NCBI GenBank assembly: GCA_030386875.1
Contig: CM059573.1
Coordinates: forward strand, 32,653,891-32,717,890
Length of the DNA stretch: 64,000 bases
Direction of reading: 5' to 3'
From: Morinoia aosen
Taxonomy: Eukaryota > Arthropoda > Malacostraca > Amphipoda > Talitridae
Of the stretch, positions 35,634 to 48,100 are shown piece by piece (the first letter of the stretch is position 1; every line of letters begins with the position of its first letter). A program made the position numbers and the translations under genes. The notes beneath the pieces are model-generated. The model was not told the DNA's origin and searched no databases. It saw only the letters and a list, made by a program, of their open reading frames with translations.

Positions 35634-36167
35634 ATGGTGCTCTAGTTTTTTCTCAAAACCGCATTAGTAATGCAAGAAAATTCTATTGTACTATTCTTTA
35701 CCTTTATTTTCTATTTGGTTCGCTAATGAAATTTTTGCAGAGTTTAAAATTGTTTATATAGAATGTTTTCAGCATCCAGCCGATAAACAAGAACTTTCAG
35801 TCAATTTTGAGTGCTTACGTATGTAATTTATGAATAATGCGTTTCTTTTGCAAAATTTTTTTTGCTGGACCATTGGACACCCAGCTATGGTACGGTATTG
35901 AAAACTTATATTGTAACTCTAATTTCATTTGTTATGCTCTTTAATGATATTTAAAATGTTCCTTGCTGGCAAATCATTTATATGTTGTCTAAAAATTTGA
36001 GAGATCTATCAAGAATACTATATATATAATATACATTGTACGTGAGTGTTGAAAAGGCACTCAGTGCACTCGATTTGATATATCTATTTAAGAAAAATAA
36101 AATGTGTTGAAATATTTTTGTTTGAATTTTTTTCATGTATAGGTATATGAAGAATGATATATATATA

Positions 36168-36515
36168 AACGGTGTTGTCATTCGATGAACATATTTTAAC
36201 CAAATACAGAAAAATGCAAAATAAAACGATTTTCATGGGTGACAAAAACCTCAAAACTTTTTGTTTTCGAGAAATGATGACCTGGAATAATGTTAGATTC
36301 CCGTAAGAATGGGTTTGACGTGCAGCCAACAAGTAAAATCTAACTTCTTTGGCGCACGCTTCAGGCTATTCCTACGGGAATCCATAATTTTTTCAGGTCA
36401 TCATTTCTCGAAAACAAAGAAATTTTGAGGTTTTTGTCACTCATGAAAATCGTTTTATTTCTGCGTTTTTCTGTATTTGGTTAAATTATCTGCATCGTAA
36501 ACACACAGCACCCTG
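36168..36515. mobile_element. 348-bp MITE of the CAGGGTG/TA type
   Basis: TIRs of about 150 bp fold almost the whole element into a hairpin. The right end CACCCTG is followed by TA (36516-36517). The left end AACGGTG is preceded by TA (36166-36167). It has no coding capacity. Its TIR carries TTTTCATGGGTGAC and AAAACTTTTTGTTTTCGAG about 85 nt from the end, as in the intact transposon at 5773, suggesting mobilisation by a related transposase. Confidence 0.85.
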
Positions 36516-36522
36516 TATATAC

Positions 36523-37357
36523 CGAGTGTCCCCCAAAAATGTCCCCGACTTTTGGATTGATTATATCTCCGCTTTCAATTGACATGTTTGAAATGTATTT
36601 TTTTCCCCAATGGAATGAATTTTGTTCCCATTTCGGATAATTTAAGTTTTTGAAAATCGTTTAGCAACCACTTTACAGTGATTGATTTACTGAAACAGGC
36701 GGAAAAACTAATCGTTGAAAGGAAAAGTTTTCAAGACAACACTGGTGTTCTTCATTTCTCAATAATGTACATTATTTACTTCCTTATTTCATCATTTCAA
36801 GGCACCTAAAATGTAGCTCACTAACGATCAAAGAATTTTCATCGTATTAGAATATGAAGCAACGGAAAACTGAGAAGTTTGAGGAGCGTTTAATTTTCTT
36901 TCTAATTTTCTAACTCTGCGATACACAGTTTTCTTATCGGGCGAGTGCCTTTCTGAGAATTTTTCATTTCCAATAGGAATAAAATTCTTTGATCGTTAGT
37001 GAACTGCATTTTAGTTTACTTCAAATAATGAAATAAGGGAGTAAATAACCTCGCAGAGGGATTAAATATTTGGTGTTATGTACGATACTCACTGTAAAAT
37101 TATTTTCAACGGTAGGTATTCAGAAATGAAGAACACCAGTGTTGTTTTCAAAATCTTTCGTTTGGACAATTAGTTTTTCTACCTCTTTTCGTAAATCTAT
37201 CACAGTAAAGTGGTTATTAAACAATTTTTAAGAAATTAGACTATTCGAAACGGAAACAAAACTTACTACATTGTGAAAAAAAGACATTTCGAATATGTTG
37301 AGTCAAAGCGGAGATATAATCAATTATTAACTCGCGGAAATTTTTGTGGGACACGCG
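36523..37357. mobile_element. 835-bp foldback element
   Basis: Almost the whole element is an inverted repeat: arms of about 400 bp with end motifs CGAGTGTCCCCCAAAAA and (reversed) CGCGTGTCCCACAAAAA, and inner blocks such as CACTGGTGTTCTTCATTTCT and CTAACGATCAAAGAATTTT on both sides. It starts six bases after the TA flank of the MITE at 36168-36515. No coding sequence; superfamily unresolved. Confidence 0.85.
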
Positions 37358-37605
37358 ATGTAATGTAGACGCTCCTCAGAAGGATACAACTATTGTATCT
37401 ATGAAAATTCGCGCTCCTAGGGAGGAAAATATGAGGGCCAGAGCTAAAAGTTAGGTAGGCCTTCTTTTTGTTGAAATAAAATGTTTTTGTTATGTTAAAA
37501 GGACCACCTATTTTCGGTTCACGGCTGTCCTGTTTATCTGCACCTACTACTTTCTTCTTCAACTTTGATCTTGCTTCATGAACTTTTTTGTCAACTTACT
37601 GCTTT

Positions 37606-38724
37606 CAAGGTGATCATCCCAGTTGTATAACGTTTTTCATCCTATTCGTTTGAAAATTGGCCAATATATGTATTTTTTGGAAGTGAACTTACTCTACTCA
37701 TGTCTCTTTTTCGATTTAGGACGTAGTTTTTACGAAAAATAAGTTTTTTGGTACATTTTTATGTATATTTCAAGTTGTATATCCTCATTGAGTTTTGATG
37801 CTAGAACAAAACCAAAAACAGTTTTAGAATCCTTGAAGCTTCGCTAACAATAAAATGACGCGTTATTTTAACATTTAAAAAAAAATTCTGTGATAAGCGA
37901 TGTTTTATGATTACATTGAAAAAATAAATTTTTTGGGTTTAGAGCTACATTACTTTTTTCTCAAATTTGGCTGAAAAGCTTCATTTTATTTTTAGAAATG
38001 TTCCTAGGATTCTATAACTGTCTTTGGTTTTGTCCTAGCATCAAAACTCAATGAGAAGATAGTTTGAATGTGAAAGGTATTTGTTTTGAGTATAAGCCAA
38101 AACAAATTTTTTGTTGAGGTGTAATATAATGAACAATTTATGTAATTGAATGCAGTTTTAATTTTTGTTTCGATAATTTCCATGCATAAACTCAAATTCA
38201 TACTGTGAATTGAGATTTCCAAACGAAAAAAAACATTATAGTTGCCAAATTATGAATTTTGTATTTTCAATCTGATGATTATGATATTTGACCATAATAT
38301 GTAACTTTTAAAAAAACCACAATTTCTTCTATTCATTTTGTTGATTCATGCCTGAGTTTTTGAAAAAATTGGACATATTGTTTTTTTGGTTCATTTATTT
38401 AGATTTTCCAACACGTATCTTCTCATTGAGTTTTTATGCTAGAACAAAAGCAAAGGTAGTTTTAGAATCCTTGAAACATTTCTAGCAAAAGCAAATTTTT
38501 AAATTATCTATTTCCCGTTTTGTGTTCTTTTTATATGGGGTTTGAAATGTGGACGGAAATTTAAGATTTTTGTCCCCTTATGGGGGAGGGGATATATTGT
38601 CCGTTGCGCCATAAAATTTTAGGTCCGAATAGTCTACCACCTAAGGGTCAATTTCCAACAAAAACATGAAAAATAACCATCAGAGCGACAGGGGCCTGGC
38701 AGGGGCCTGGGGTGATCACCTTGA
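37606..38724 (+). mobile_element. Palindromic-module element, copy B
   Basis: Short TIRs TCAAGGTGATCA and TGATCACCTTGA bound about 1.1 kb. Inside are the module TGCTAGAACAAAACCAAA...CAGTTTTAGAATCCTTGAA in both orientations, a palindrome at 37770-38073, and a GTGTAATATAATG block also found in copy C in both orientations. No protein is encoded. The architecture resembles Foldback-type elements, but no known family is recognised and target duplications are unclear. Confidence 0.7.
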
Positions 38725-39022
38725 ACCTTTTCCGCACAGATTCCGCGTTCCCTTAAAACGTTGACTACGTTTGTGCGATTGCTATTGTTGGTTCAGTTAA
38801 GTTGTGAGTAGCAGAATTTAGAAACCGACTGTACTACTCAAATCCATTCTTGTCCTTTAGAGAAAGTGTGAAAAATTTAAGTGTACGATCATTTTAACTG
38901 GTATGCTGAAATCAATTTCGAAAAAGGAAGTGAAATTATGGAAATGCTATTCATTTCTGTCGGTATGCAAGTGAGCAATTTACTTAGTGGTACACATATG
39001 TCCCAAAACGTAGTCCACGTGT

Positions 39023-39110
39023 GGCCTCCATACTAAATGGTGCCTCCCTTTTCCTCTCTTTGGATCGCATTTGTTGCGGATAGGGAGGCTTAAACTAACC
39101 AATAATCTAA
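39023..39110 (+). repeat. Third copy of the dispersed repeat seen at 32750 and 32993
   Basis: CTAAATGGTGCCTCCCTTTT followed by TTTGTTGCGG and GGGAGGCTTAAACT aligns with the two copies near 33 kb. Confidence 0.65.
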
Positions 39111-40472
39111 TCTATAAAGTAAAAGAGTGTTGAAAGGGAACTTTGTGATATGGGAATTTCATTCCGATCCTTATGTTTATGTAGTTGATATTTGTTTGTT
39201 ATATGCAGCATTTTAAACGTATTGTGATTTTATGTTTAATGCCTTTATTATTTTGGTGTGCCATTGGTGGGAAGGTTGTGATTTAATGTGAAAGGAATTT
39301 ATATTTGAGGTGTTCTATTCACTGTCGAAAAAGTGAACGAAACCGTCTGGGCTATCGAGATGTCGTCCGAAGTTTCCTCGGCGGTCCGGGATTTAGGAGA
39401 GGGTTGCCATTTCTTTTGATGTTTAGTTTCCTGAGAGAGCGGTGTCTCTGTCAGCGCTATATTTTTCGTCTTTTGTTTGGTAACAAATTTGGTTTCTAGG
39501 GCCCTAGTATTTAGTGTTCAGTTATGTTCAGTTTTTCATGAGTTTTGTTACTCCTGTTGGAGGGCCGGTCAGCTTAAATCCTTAATTAGGGGGGGGGGGG
39601 CTTTTAATGGATGTGAAGAGCAAATTCGCTCAATTATCTTACTCTGGTACCAGAGTCCCTTAAACTTTGCTATTAAATTCACTACTCTAGTAGAAAGCAG
39701 CTAGACAGCAGTCGAAGTCCTAGTTTGACTGATCAGCTTTCTCTAACTTAACTTATAAAAATTAGAGGTCCCCTCGTCTTGCGGTACTAATCTTAATTAA
39801 CCTTAGCATTCTTACTGTTCTGGCCGGTCCTTCGGTTTCCTCTTCTGTGTTTCTATTAAGCGGTGAAATCGCAACATTCGAGGAATATAATTCGAAGGTT
39901 AGTAATCTCTTAAGTGATCAACGTAAATAATGGAAAATGATATAAGCTCTGCGATTGATATCGTTCGCGTGCTAGGTCCCCTAATTTAAACACTCAATTG
40001 TTTTCTTTCAGTAAGCTGCCGAAATTCATCCCTAGCGATAACCGCCTGTTCGTCACTACTTCTAAAGTAGACTGCACGAAGTTAGTTCGGTACGTTGCTG
40101 GGAATAATAACGAAACTTGCGTGATATTTTGCTAAATCTTGAAAAAGTTTGATTTAAATTTGGTTATAATTTCGTTTGGTCTCGTCATGGGATTTATTAG
40201 CTTCTTTATATCATTGCAGTGACCTAGCTGCCGTGGTTGCTAGTGCGTACTGACTCCTCGCCTCTTGTTGCGAACGGCAGCTCCTCGAATAAAACCTCAG
40301 CGAACGTCCGTTGTCTTTTATTTATTAACAAATGAAAGTAAAATATTCATGTTAATTTTCATTTAGAGATGGTTTAATTTCTGTTATGAGAGTTAAATAA
40401 AAGAGCGGGATTCCTTGTCCTTCCTAATCTATTTTCTTATGTACCTGAGCTCCCAGTTACACGTGCATCGAT

Positions 40473-40592
40473 CTCATTAGATGTACAATATTGTACTGAG
40501 CTTAATGGGACAATACATTCACAATGCATTAAGTGTGAATGTATTGTAAGATCCAAAGCTTCCAGTGCAACATTGTACACCCCGTGAGGCGA
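40473..40592. repeat. ~115-nt hairpin with interrupted stem
   Basis: The inner stem ACAATACATTCACA (40510-40523) is perfect with a 10-nt loop. The outer stem pairs GTACAATATTG...GAGCTT (about 40484-40505) with AAGCTT...CAACATTGTAC (about 40557-40579). Size and shape suit a pre-miRNA or tiny MITE; nothing in the sequence decides. Confidence 0.6.
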
Positions 40593-41376
40593 GGCACGTT
40601 CCATCGGGAGCGATTTTTTAACGTATAATCCATGGACGGCCAGCCGCGATTCGAATCTGGTTCTGAGGCGGTAAACGGCCGTTAGGTAGGGCGGAACAAC
40701 GGCAATTCGCGTGCCGTTTTGTGTCTGAAAAAGTGGAAATTTGACCTTTAAACCGCGCGTAATACAACTAAAAAACGCCTAGGAACCGACGCGTACCCAC
40801 CGGCGAAACATCCTTGATTTTCAATTGGGATGTATTTCTGTATCTCTAAAACTGGTAAGGAACCATAATGATATGATTAATATAAATTACCAAGGGATCT
40901 TAGCGTTTCGTTACACTTTTGCCAAAAAAATCAATTTTCAATAAAATTTAAAAAAACAGCCGCATCAAAAAAGAATCGCTTCAGTTCATACCAAAGGTGA
41001 AAATTTCAGAAGAATCAGTGTGAAAGTGCATTCTTCATCCAGGCGTCCGCTTAAAGTAGTTTAAACTGTTTAACTTGAGACAGATGGCTATGTACAACCA
41101 AAGTGACTTCTACGTATCGATTGTAGCTACCTGGCTTAAAATCTGGATGACATTCATCTAACTACTTTGCTTCAAGGAAACACATATAATGTTGGCGAGT
41201 AATGGTGCCAACGGAAACCATATAGCTAGAACGTTTATTTTTTTGTCAAATTTGTCTGCTAATAGAAAGAAAGAGTGCATTACAATGAATTGTAGCAAAG
41301 TATTGAACGTTATGCGAGTGAAACCCATAAATTTTAGCTGCTTTCTGAAAATAATCGGCTTAGACACATATCACTT

Positions 41377-42131
41377 CAAGGGTGTCTATTAAATTTCTTT
41401 TCCATTTCAAATATTTATTACAAATCCATTTGAATGCATATTTTATTCAGATTTATTCAATTGTATTCAGCGTTTATTAAAGTTTCCTACCTCATTTAAC
41501 CATAAGTTGCACGAAGTACATCAAAGGGAAACTTGATTTCATGCCATGTTCGATGTAGCATAGCCTCATCAATTGGTCCATTTTTCTCCAACGAGACATC
41601 AATTATTGCTAATGCTTACCTTGACCTATTAACAGAATATGTGGCACGGGAACTGATTGACCTTCAATAAACCATTTTTTCAGCAAGATAGTACACCACC
41701 ATTTTATGGAAAGCATATTCGTGGGTTCCTCAACCAAACAGTTCCAGCCCGGTGGATTGAAAGGGATCGACAAATTTCTTGGCCGCCATGTTCACCAGAT
41801 ATCACTCAACTGGACTTATTTCTTTGGGGCTATGTTACAGATATCGTGAATCGAACAAAGATACGGGCATTTACTGACTCAAAGCCAAGGATTACTGATG
41901 CCATTACCGCAATAATTGATGAGGCTATATGCTACAGCGAACACGGAGACAAATTGAGTGCCGCCTTGGTGTGCTTCATGCAGTTATTGGCGCCCATGAA
42001 AAAGTCTGTTAAATAAGATAAAATTTACTTTAATAAACGCCGGAAACAATGGAAAAATCTTAATAAAATATCGATTCAGTTACATTTGAAATGAATTTCT
42101 GGAATGGTCAAGAGAATTTATGTACACCCTG
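41377..42131 (+). mobile_element. Internally deleted DD41D-type transposon, third lineage
   Basis: About 755 bp. Its ends form inverted repeats recognisable over roughly 110 bp; both contain a GGGTGT end and an inner CGTTTATTAAAGT block. The right end CACCCTG abuts TA at 42132-42133. The left end (CAAGGGTGTC) is mutated, with no clear TA. Only the C-terminal half of the transposase remains, so this is a deletion derivative. Confidence 0.8.
41657..42016 (+). pseudogene. C-terminal fragment of DDE transposase
   Basis: 119 codons matching the C-terminal half of the protein at 6134-7219. The second catalytic Asp lies in FFQQDSTPP, followed by ARWIER, then SPDITQLDLFLWGYV with the third Asp. Again 41 residues separate the two. 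The N-terminal HTH domains and the first Asp are missing, as most of the 5' half is deleted. Canonical GAPPH is here STPPF, so residues near the active site have drifted. The spacing and the RWI block place it in the same superfamily branch, but sequence distance makes it a different family from the other two copies. Confidence 0.85.
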
Positions 42132-42133
42132 TA

Positions 42134-45100
42134 GTTTCTTTGAGAGGAATATTGAATTGTGAAGCGGTTCACCATGAAATGAAGTCATGATCAAATCTTT
42201 CCTTTCAGGAATACTTCTAATACTTTCGATAATTTGAAAGCATTCTCAACTGTATACTGATTCGGAGTTAGATTAGCGAGGACTGGTAGAAGAAGTTTAT
42301 TGAATTTATAACTATGATTATCTATCATAAGCTGCTACAAATTATTGGCCTTAATTGAAATTTTGTCGTAAAATCGGGCTTGTGTATTTTCGATAGACCG
42401 TACAATACTGCAGAAGAAGCTGTCATGTGCAAGTTAGATCAATTTTCAAATAGTGGGTTTGTTAAATTTTATCAAGAAAAATTATTTAGTTTTTCTTCCA
42501 CCATCAATGTTATTTTATATAGTGGATGTGTTTTCGCAACGCATTTTGAGGTATCAGATAGTTTATCGAGTATACACTCTTTATATATCTGGTGATCAAT
42601 TAACTCTACCGTTTCACCTTTATCAGGTTGGCAAATTATCAGGCCTGAACCTGTGAGTAGTCCACGGGTTCATTTGGGCCCGACGCCACTGAAAAAACTA
42701 TGTCAATCAGGAAAATGACGAAAACATTGACTTTAGAATATCATGCAACAATCAATACTAAGTGAAATCATGCATAAGTAAAACATAATAAAGGAAACCG
42801 TAAAATTTACCGCTTGTAGGCTACGAGGCGAATGCACTTACCCATGCTCGCGCTTCAACTAGCAACCACTCACTATGAGTCGGCGAAGGATTTACCCTAA
42901 ATGTCAAACAATGTTTCGCATAACTCAGGTATAATGTATAAACCTAAGCCTTTACCTCTCAAAAGAAGTCGAAAAACTCCTTCACTGAGAAGAGACGAGT
43001 CTCGAGCACAGTCGAGACTCTAGCACAAGGCAATAGAGGCTAGGTGAATGCCTGGCAAGAGCAAGAGTTTTGTATGCAACAAGGTGAGTAGCCAACAACA
43101 ACCAGGCGGCTCACTCTGTAGGGGCTCAATCATTTTTTCTTACAGTCGAGAAATCAGCTGTGTCAATGTGTATTCATGCATGGTTTTCTACCACAGTAAC
43201 CACGTTTCTGAAGCCGAACTCATGTCAGGGCGCGGTCCTCAAGCAGGAAGGCAATCTGTAAACACAAGTAATGTAACAATGCAAGAGAAAAATTCTCAGA
43301 GTTGACGATCAATTAACTACAATTTAAACTACATAGTAGGTCGTGTCTATAGTTCATTCCACTTGATTTTTTGAAGTTTTAAAATTTATTACCGAGTTTA
43401 AGAAAGGGATGTATGGTGAGTATTGGGGGTCCTTCTAAATTATGGAGATGCGCTGAAACACTTCATCACTTCCATCTATTACTAATCTACCATTTCCATT
43501 TTTCTGTTACCTAAAAAACGTTCACTCTGTGAATGAAATTGTTCCATAGAAAGTTTGATGTTACTGGTTACCAATTCCAATATTTTCAGGTCTTAAATTT
43601 TAACGCAATGCTCACCTCATTAGGATGAGTAAACTAGATGAATAAAGTGCAACTGAAAATTTATGTCATAGTTTTTTTTGCTCCGATTGTAAACAGGTAA
43701 CCACGAACTATTAAGTTTTTGAGTTTTCCCATCAATCTGTTCATTGGAGTCAATATATCATGTAAGGAACCCTGTGTCCCCAAAATACCCAACATTAGGA
43801 TTCTTAGAGTAAGGTCGCGCCCATTAGGTGTGTGGTGCCCGGTAAAATTGTGAAATAATTACCTTGAATTTTGTCTTACATTTAAAGCACTGTTTCTGGT
43901 GTAAACGCCGTTTTTATAGTTAGCATAAATTAAGTTATCTCTAAATGCATCGAGCATAGAAATAATGAAGCCCATCTGGTAAAAATCTCCCAATTTCGTT
44001 CCACGATTACTGAGCATGGTCCCCTTCACTCACTGACCGAAGCACTGAACGGAATCTCCGCGCTCTTCCTTTTCCCTACAAGATCGTCCGGGTGAGTGTC
44101 TAGTTTTGTTTGTGAAAAGTGTATGTTAAGTAGATATCGTTCAAGATACCGTTAGAAGATGGCTTAGAGTATTACCTAGGAACACAGGCCTCGCATTAGA
44201 AGTTCAAATTCACGTTTATTGCCGGTCCCGTGCCTAGCCTTAGCCGCATCTTGCCGTGAGTAGTAGTCTCCATGACTTATCGCGTTGTTTAAGAGAGGAA
44301 CTTGAAATGTGAGAGAAGGGGTGAACTATGGATTTAATCTCATATTAATAAGTCAGAAAAGCTTGTTGTTCGTGCTGTTCCAGCCTATTATAATAATAAA
44401 TTGTTCTTAAATGTATCCCTCTGTAGGATTGCTTTGACATGTAGGATTGCTTTGACTCGTACGTGTCGGTTTTTCATCAATTAGTACAGTAATGTGTCTG
44501 TAGTTGATGATGAACAAGAAATATTAAATTCCTGTGTTGTGATAATGAGACTAGCTGACCTTTGAGCTTTATTAGGTTAAATATGTATGCCCTTTTGTCT
44601 CCGAATTAAAGTTTTATCAGAAATGTAATAATTAACCGTTTGTCTGGTGTGTCTCATTCCATGACCCTAGTTAACGCTTCGTATGTCAGTATATATATAT
44701 ATATCATTAAAGCTGTGTTCTAAAAGATCATACGTTACAGTCGTAATGTCGTCTCCGAAATCTGACAAAATTCGCGTTATTCCTTTTTTTATTTTAATGA
44801 GGAGTTCTGGTGAGTATAATTAATAGTTATTAGGCAATACTTTCTTAACCTTTTGTATTTGGTATTTTGTATAAGTTATCGCCGTTCTTTTGTTCTTCTT
44901 CCGGTTTCAGTTACCCCTTGTCAAATCGTACTGCCAAATAAAAAACAAAAATACCAAGGCGCCTGTCACGACAATCTACCATAGAGACTTTCAGTCCAGT
45001 GGAGAGGGGCCAGAGCTGTCTCGTGGCCCCTTCGAAAGAGAGTAGTTTAAACGTATTAGTGTACAACAATGCGATTGGCTCAGTAAAGTTATTTCAATAA

Positions 45101-48100
45101 TTTTCTGTCCTTAGTGAGAGCTCAGTTTTTGAAATGTTGGAATACCTGATACTAAGAAATGCAAAAATTAAGGACGTACATGAGACGAAAGATCAAAATT
45201 CATTTACAACAAAAGAGTTAATTACTCCTTTGAGAATGAAACGATTCCTAATTAGAAAAACAACGTTAATAGAAGTTGAATTCGAGCGTTCCACTTAATT
45301 GAATATATGTTGAGTGTTTTCATTTTAAAATATTTTAACTGCGTCTAGCAAACCCCATGACCTACTCTTATAACTTTTCTAACTAGGTTTCTACCCGGAG
45401 AAAACAATGCAGCCGAGCATTTCTTTCCTCCTGGACAATTTTAGCACAAGCTGCAGCTGCCCATCTCAGCCTTCCGAAAAGTGACGGCTGAGCCAGCTCC
45501 TAATTCGTCAACGTCAACGTGAAATAATAAGGCTCCTACCGGCCAATTCCGGGCCGCAACTGAAGAAAAATACGCTCAAGCTTCATTCTCAAAACAGTGT
45601 GTCTTCTCATGCGTAAGTTCTCAGGACCGTCATGTTTCTGGAGTGTACATCAGCTTGAAAATGATACTTGTCGTCACAGCCCGTTTACTGTTAGAAATTA
45701 CGAAATTGTAATTATAACATATACATTTTATTTATTCCATTGGTGATGTACTATAACTGATGGTAATCATAAAATATAAAAACTGTCTTTGAAAAAAATT
45801 CAATCAAATTTTAAAATAAAAAGTGCAAAATATAATTAGTTCTTTCAAACACTTCGAAAAATTAGCTCCGGTCAATGGGTCGAACTTTAATCGAAGAATA
45901 TAAATCGGACACGTAATAACCATGTATCCAGGTTCTCTTTATAATGAATTAATAGGTATATTTTAGCTCATGAAAACGGTGTTGAATTATATGTTCCTCT
46001 AGAAATGAAGTTTTCAGCACACATTAAAATTGGAGCTTCATTCGATATTTAGAACGAATTTGAATTTTTTATGCACACTGTCGCAAAAAATTCACTAATC
46101 CTTAAATGACGATTACTCATGTTTGTTTGTTCGTGCTTCAAGTGCTGCGAAACTCTATTTTATGGTGTATTTGGAAACAAATATTCGTTCAAATGTAGAC
46201 TTTTTCTTGACCTTTATATATTTTTCAGCTTTTTTGGACGAGCTGAACATTCATCGAAAAAGCTCACGCACCCAGTCCTATCATTAGTACAATATTAGTG
46301 AACTAGCTTCACATTTTTCAGTTACAAGCAAACATTGCCATGACATGGTGGATAAAGTGAAACGAAGAAGTTTTCCAGCAGCGTCGAGGCGAGTAGCAGG
46401 CATGTCAGAAAATTAATGATTATAATGAGTTTGTAAAAATAATCTTAAAGATCCAGCGTACTCGGAACAAATTTGTCGTCCGAAATAGTTCAATGGTTTC
46501 TATTTGTAAATTTTGCAAAAAATAATAAACAGACCTGGATTATATCATAGCTGTCTTAGAAGTGAACTAATAAAGTAACCAAAGCTAATTAGCCTAAAAA
46601 AGAACTAGCCAGAAAAGCTCAAGTTGGTGAAATGAAAACTAACGAAAGTTTTTTCCTAAAATGAAGACTGTCATATATGACGTTCCAATTCTTAGGAAGC
46701 TTCGTATGTAATACGTAAGAATGTTTTCTATTGTGATGTCCAATATACGTAAATTAAACATGAAACCAAAATATTAATCTATTAAAGATAAAGTGATTAA
46801 TTGAGCGCGCATAAATGAATTCAACAGCAGATCTGATTTAACATCAGATATTACATCGCCATCTCACTGGAAATTATTATTGTGACATCTTACCCGAATT
46901 GTTTTAATTTGCATCAAAGTGAAATAAGCTGGCATCAATAAGAAAATGTTGTAAACATAAATAAGCATGATACCTGAGAAATTAATCTCACATGTTTAGA
47001 CCCCAGAAATTTTTTTTTTCATATCAATCACATGTTGAGCGATTTTGCCTTTCTCGCTGTGTGCGGTCGTTTTATGCCTATGTTCAACAGGAAAATACTC
47101 TCCTTTATTTAAATATGTTTAAGCATCGATAAATGAAATTCAAAATTGTTAATGGATATTTTGTTCTCGAGGCTAGATCGTTACAAGAGCGTTTCAAAGC
47201 CAAGAGAAGCTGCGCCTAAGTCAGAAGGGCATTTGAACGCAGTTGAAAGTTTGCAATCGAAAAATATGAGTGAGGTAGAATAGATGATAGAAATACTAAT
47301 GACTTAATGCTAGTTCATCATATGAGTCGGTCTGGTCACATAATGAAATATCGATAGATCGTTTACCTGAAGCACTAAATTGAAGTTCAGTAGAGCCGAA
47401 AAATGTCGACTATTTGAACTCAAAATTAAATCAGAAATTTAACCAATGTCCGGTACATTGATGATGATGCAGAAAATTCAATTTATCGTTTAAAATTGCT
47501 CACAATTTCCTTTTCGTTACTTAGGCTAAAAATAATAAAGGAATCTACGTGATAGATATCGTACAAGTTAACAAGAATAAAATACTACTATAGGCCTCAA
47601 AAAAACGCAACTGCGAGAGAAGGTCGACTTGATGACAGCGGAAAACTCACCGAATTACTCCGTTTTGTTAGCTGAACAATGTCATTAACGGGTTTTAATA
47701 TTTAGGTAACTTGGTATGAAATTCATTGTTTACAGAGGTTTATAGAGTATTCCCCTGTATAATGCATAAAAAGTTAGGTTAACCATACATGTCTTACTTT
47801 GGCAATGACTTGCATAGGCAGGCATTATTTATACATATAAATGCAAATGTACATATAAATCTACATATGTATATGTATGTATTATATATATATATAGGTT
47901 TCTATAGGCATGTATGTATATTTGTGTACATATGTATTATATCGATACAAATACGTATAATTAATATTCTATGCATACCTATATACATCTATGTATGTTA
48001 TATACAATCTTACACAATACATGCAATGCATTTATTATATGTACATGTGTGCCACCAGGGGTTAAGTAATATTCGTCATGCATATTACAGTTTACTCTAT

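Larger units (their letters stand above)
38725..41376. other. No gene recognised; possible LTR fragment near 40225-40330
   Basis: A 12-G run sits at 39589-39600. At 40275-40320, CTCCTCGAATAAAACCTCAG resembles CTCCTCGAGAATAAAACT at about 27341-27360; both could be poly(A)-signal regions of related solo LTRs. The block at 40600-40740 is GC-rich without identity. Confidence 0.35.

Noticed and set aside
39589..39600. 12-G homopolymer
   Set aside because: Likely simple repeat or sequencing-sensitive site; no quadruplex pattern of separate G-runs.
40640..40700. tRNA B-box-like GATTCGAATC (minus strand), possible tRNA or SINE
   Set aside because: No A box at the right distance and no cloverleaf can be drawn.
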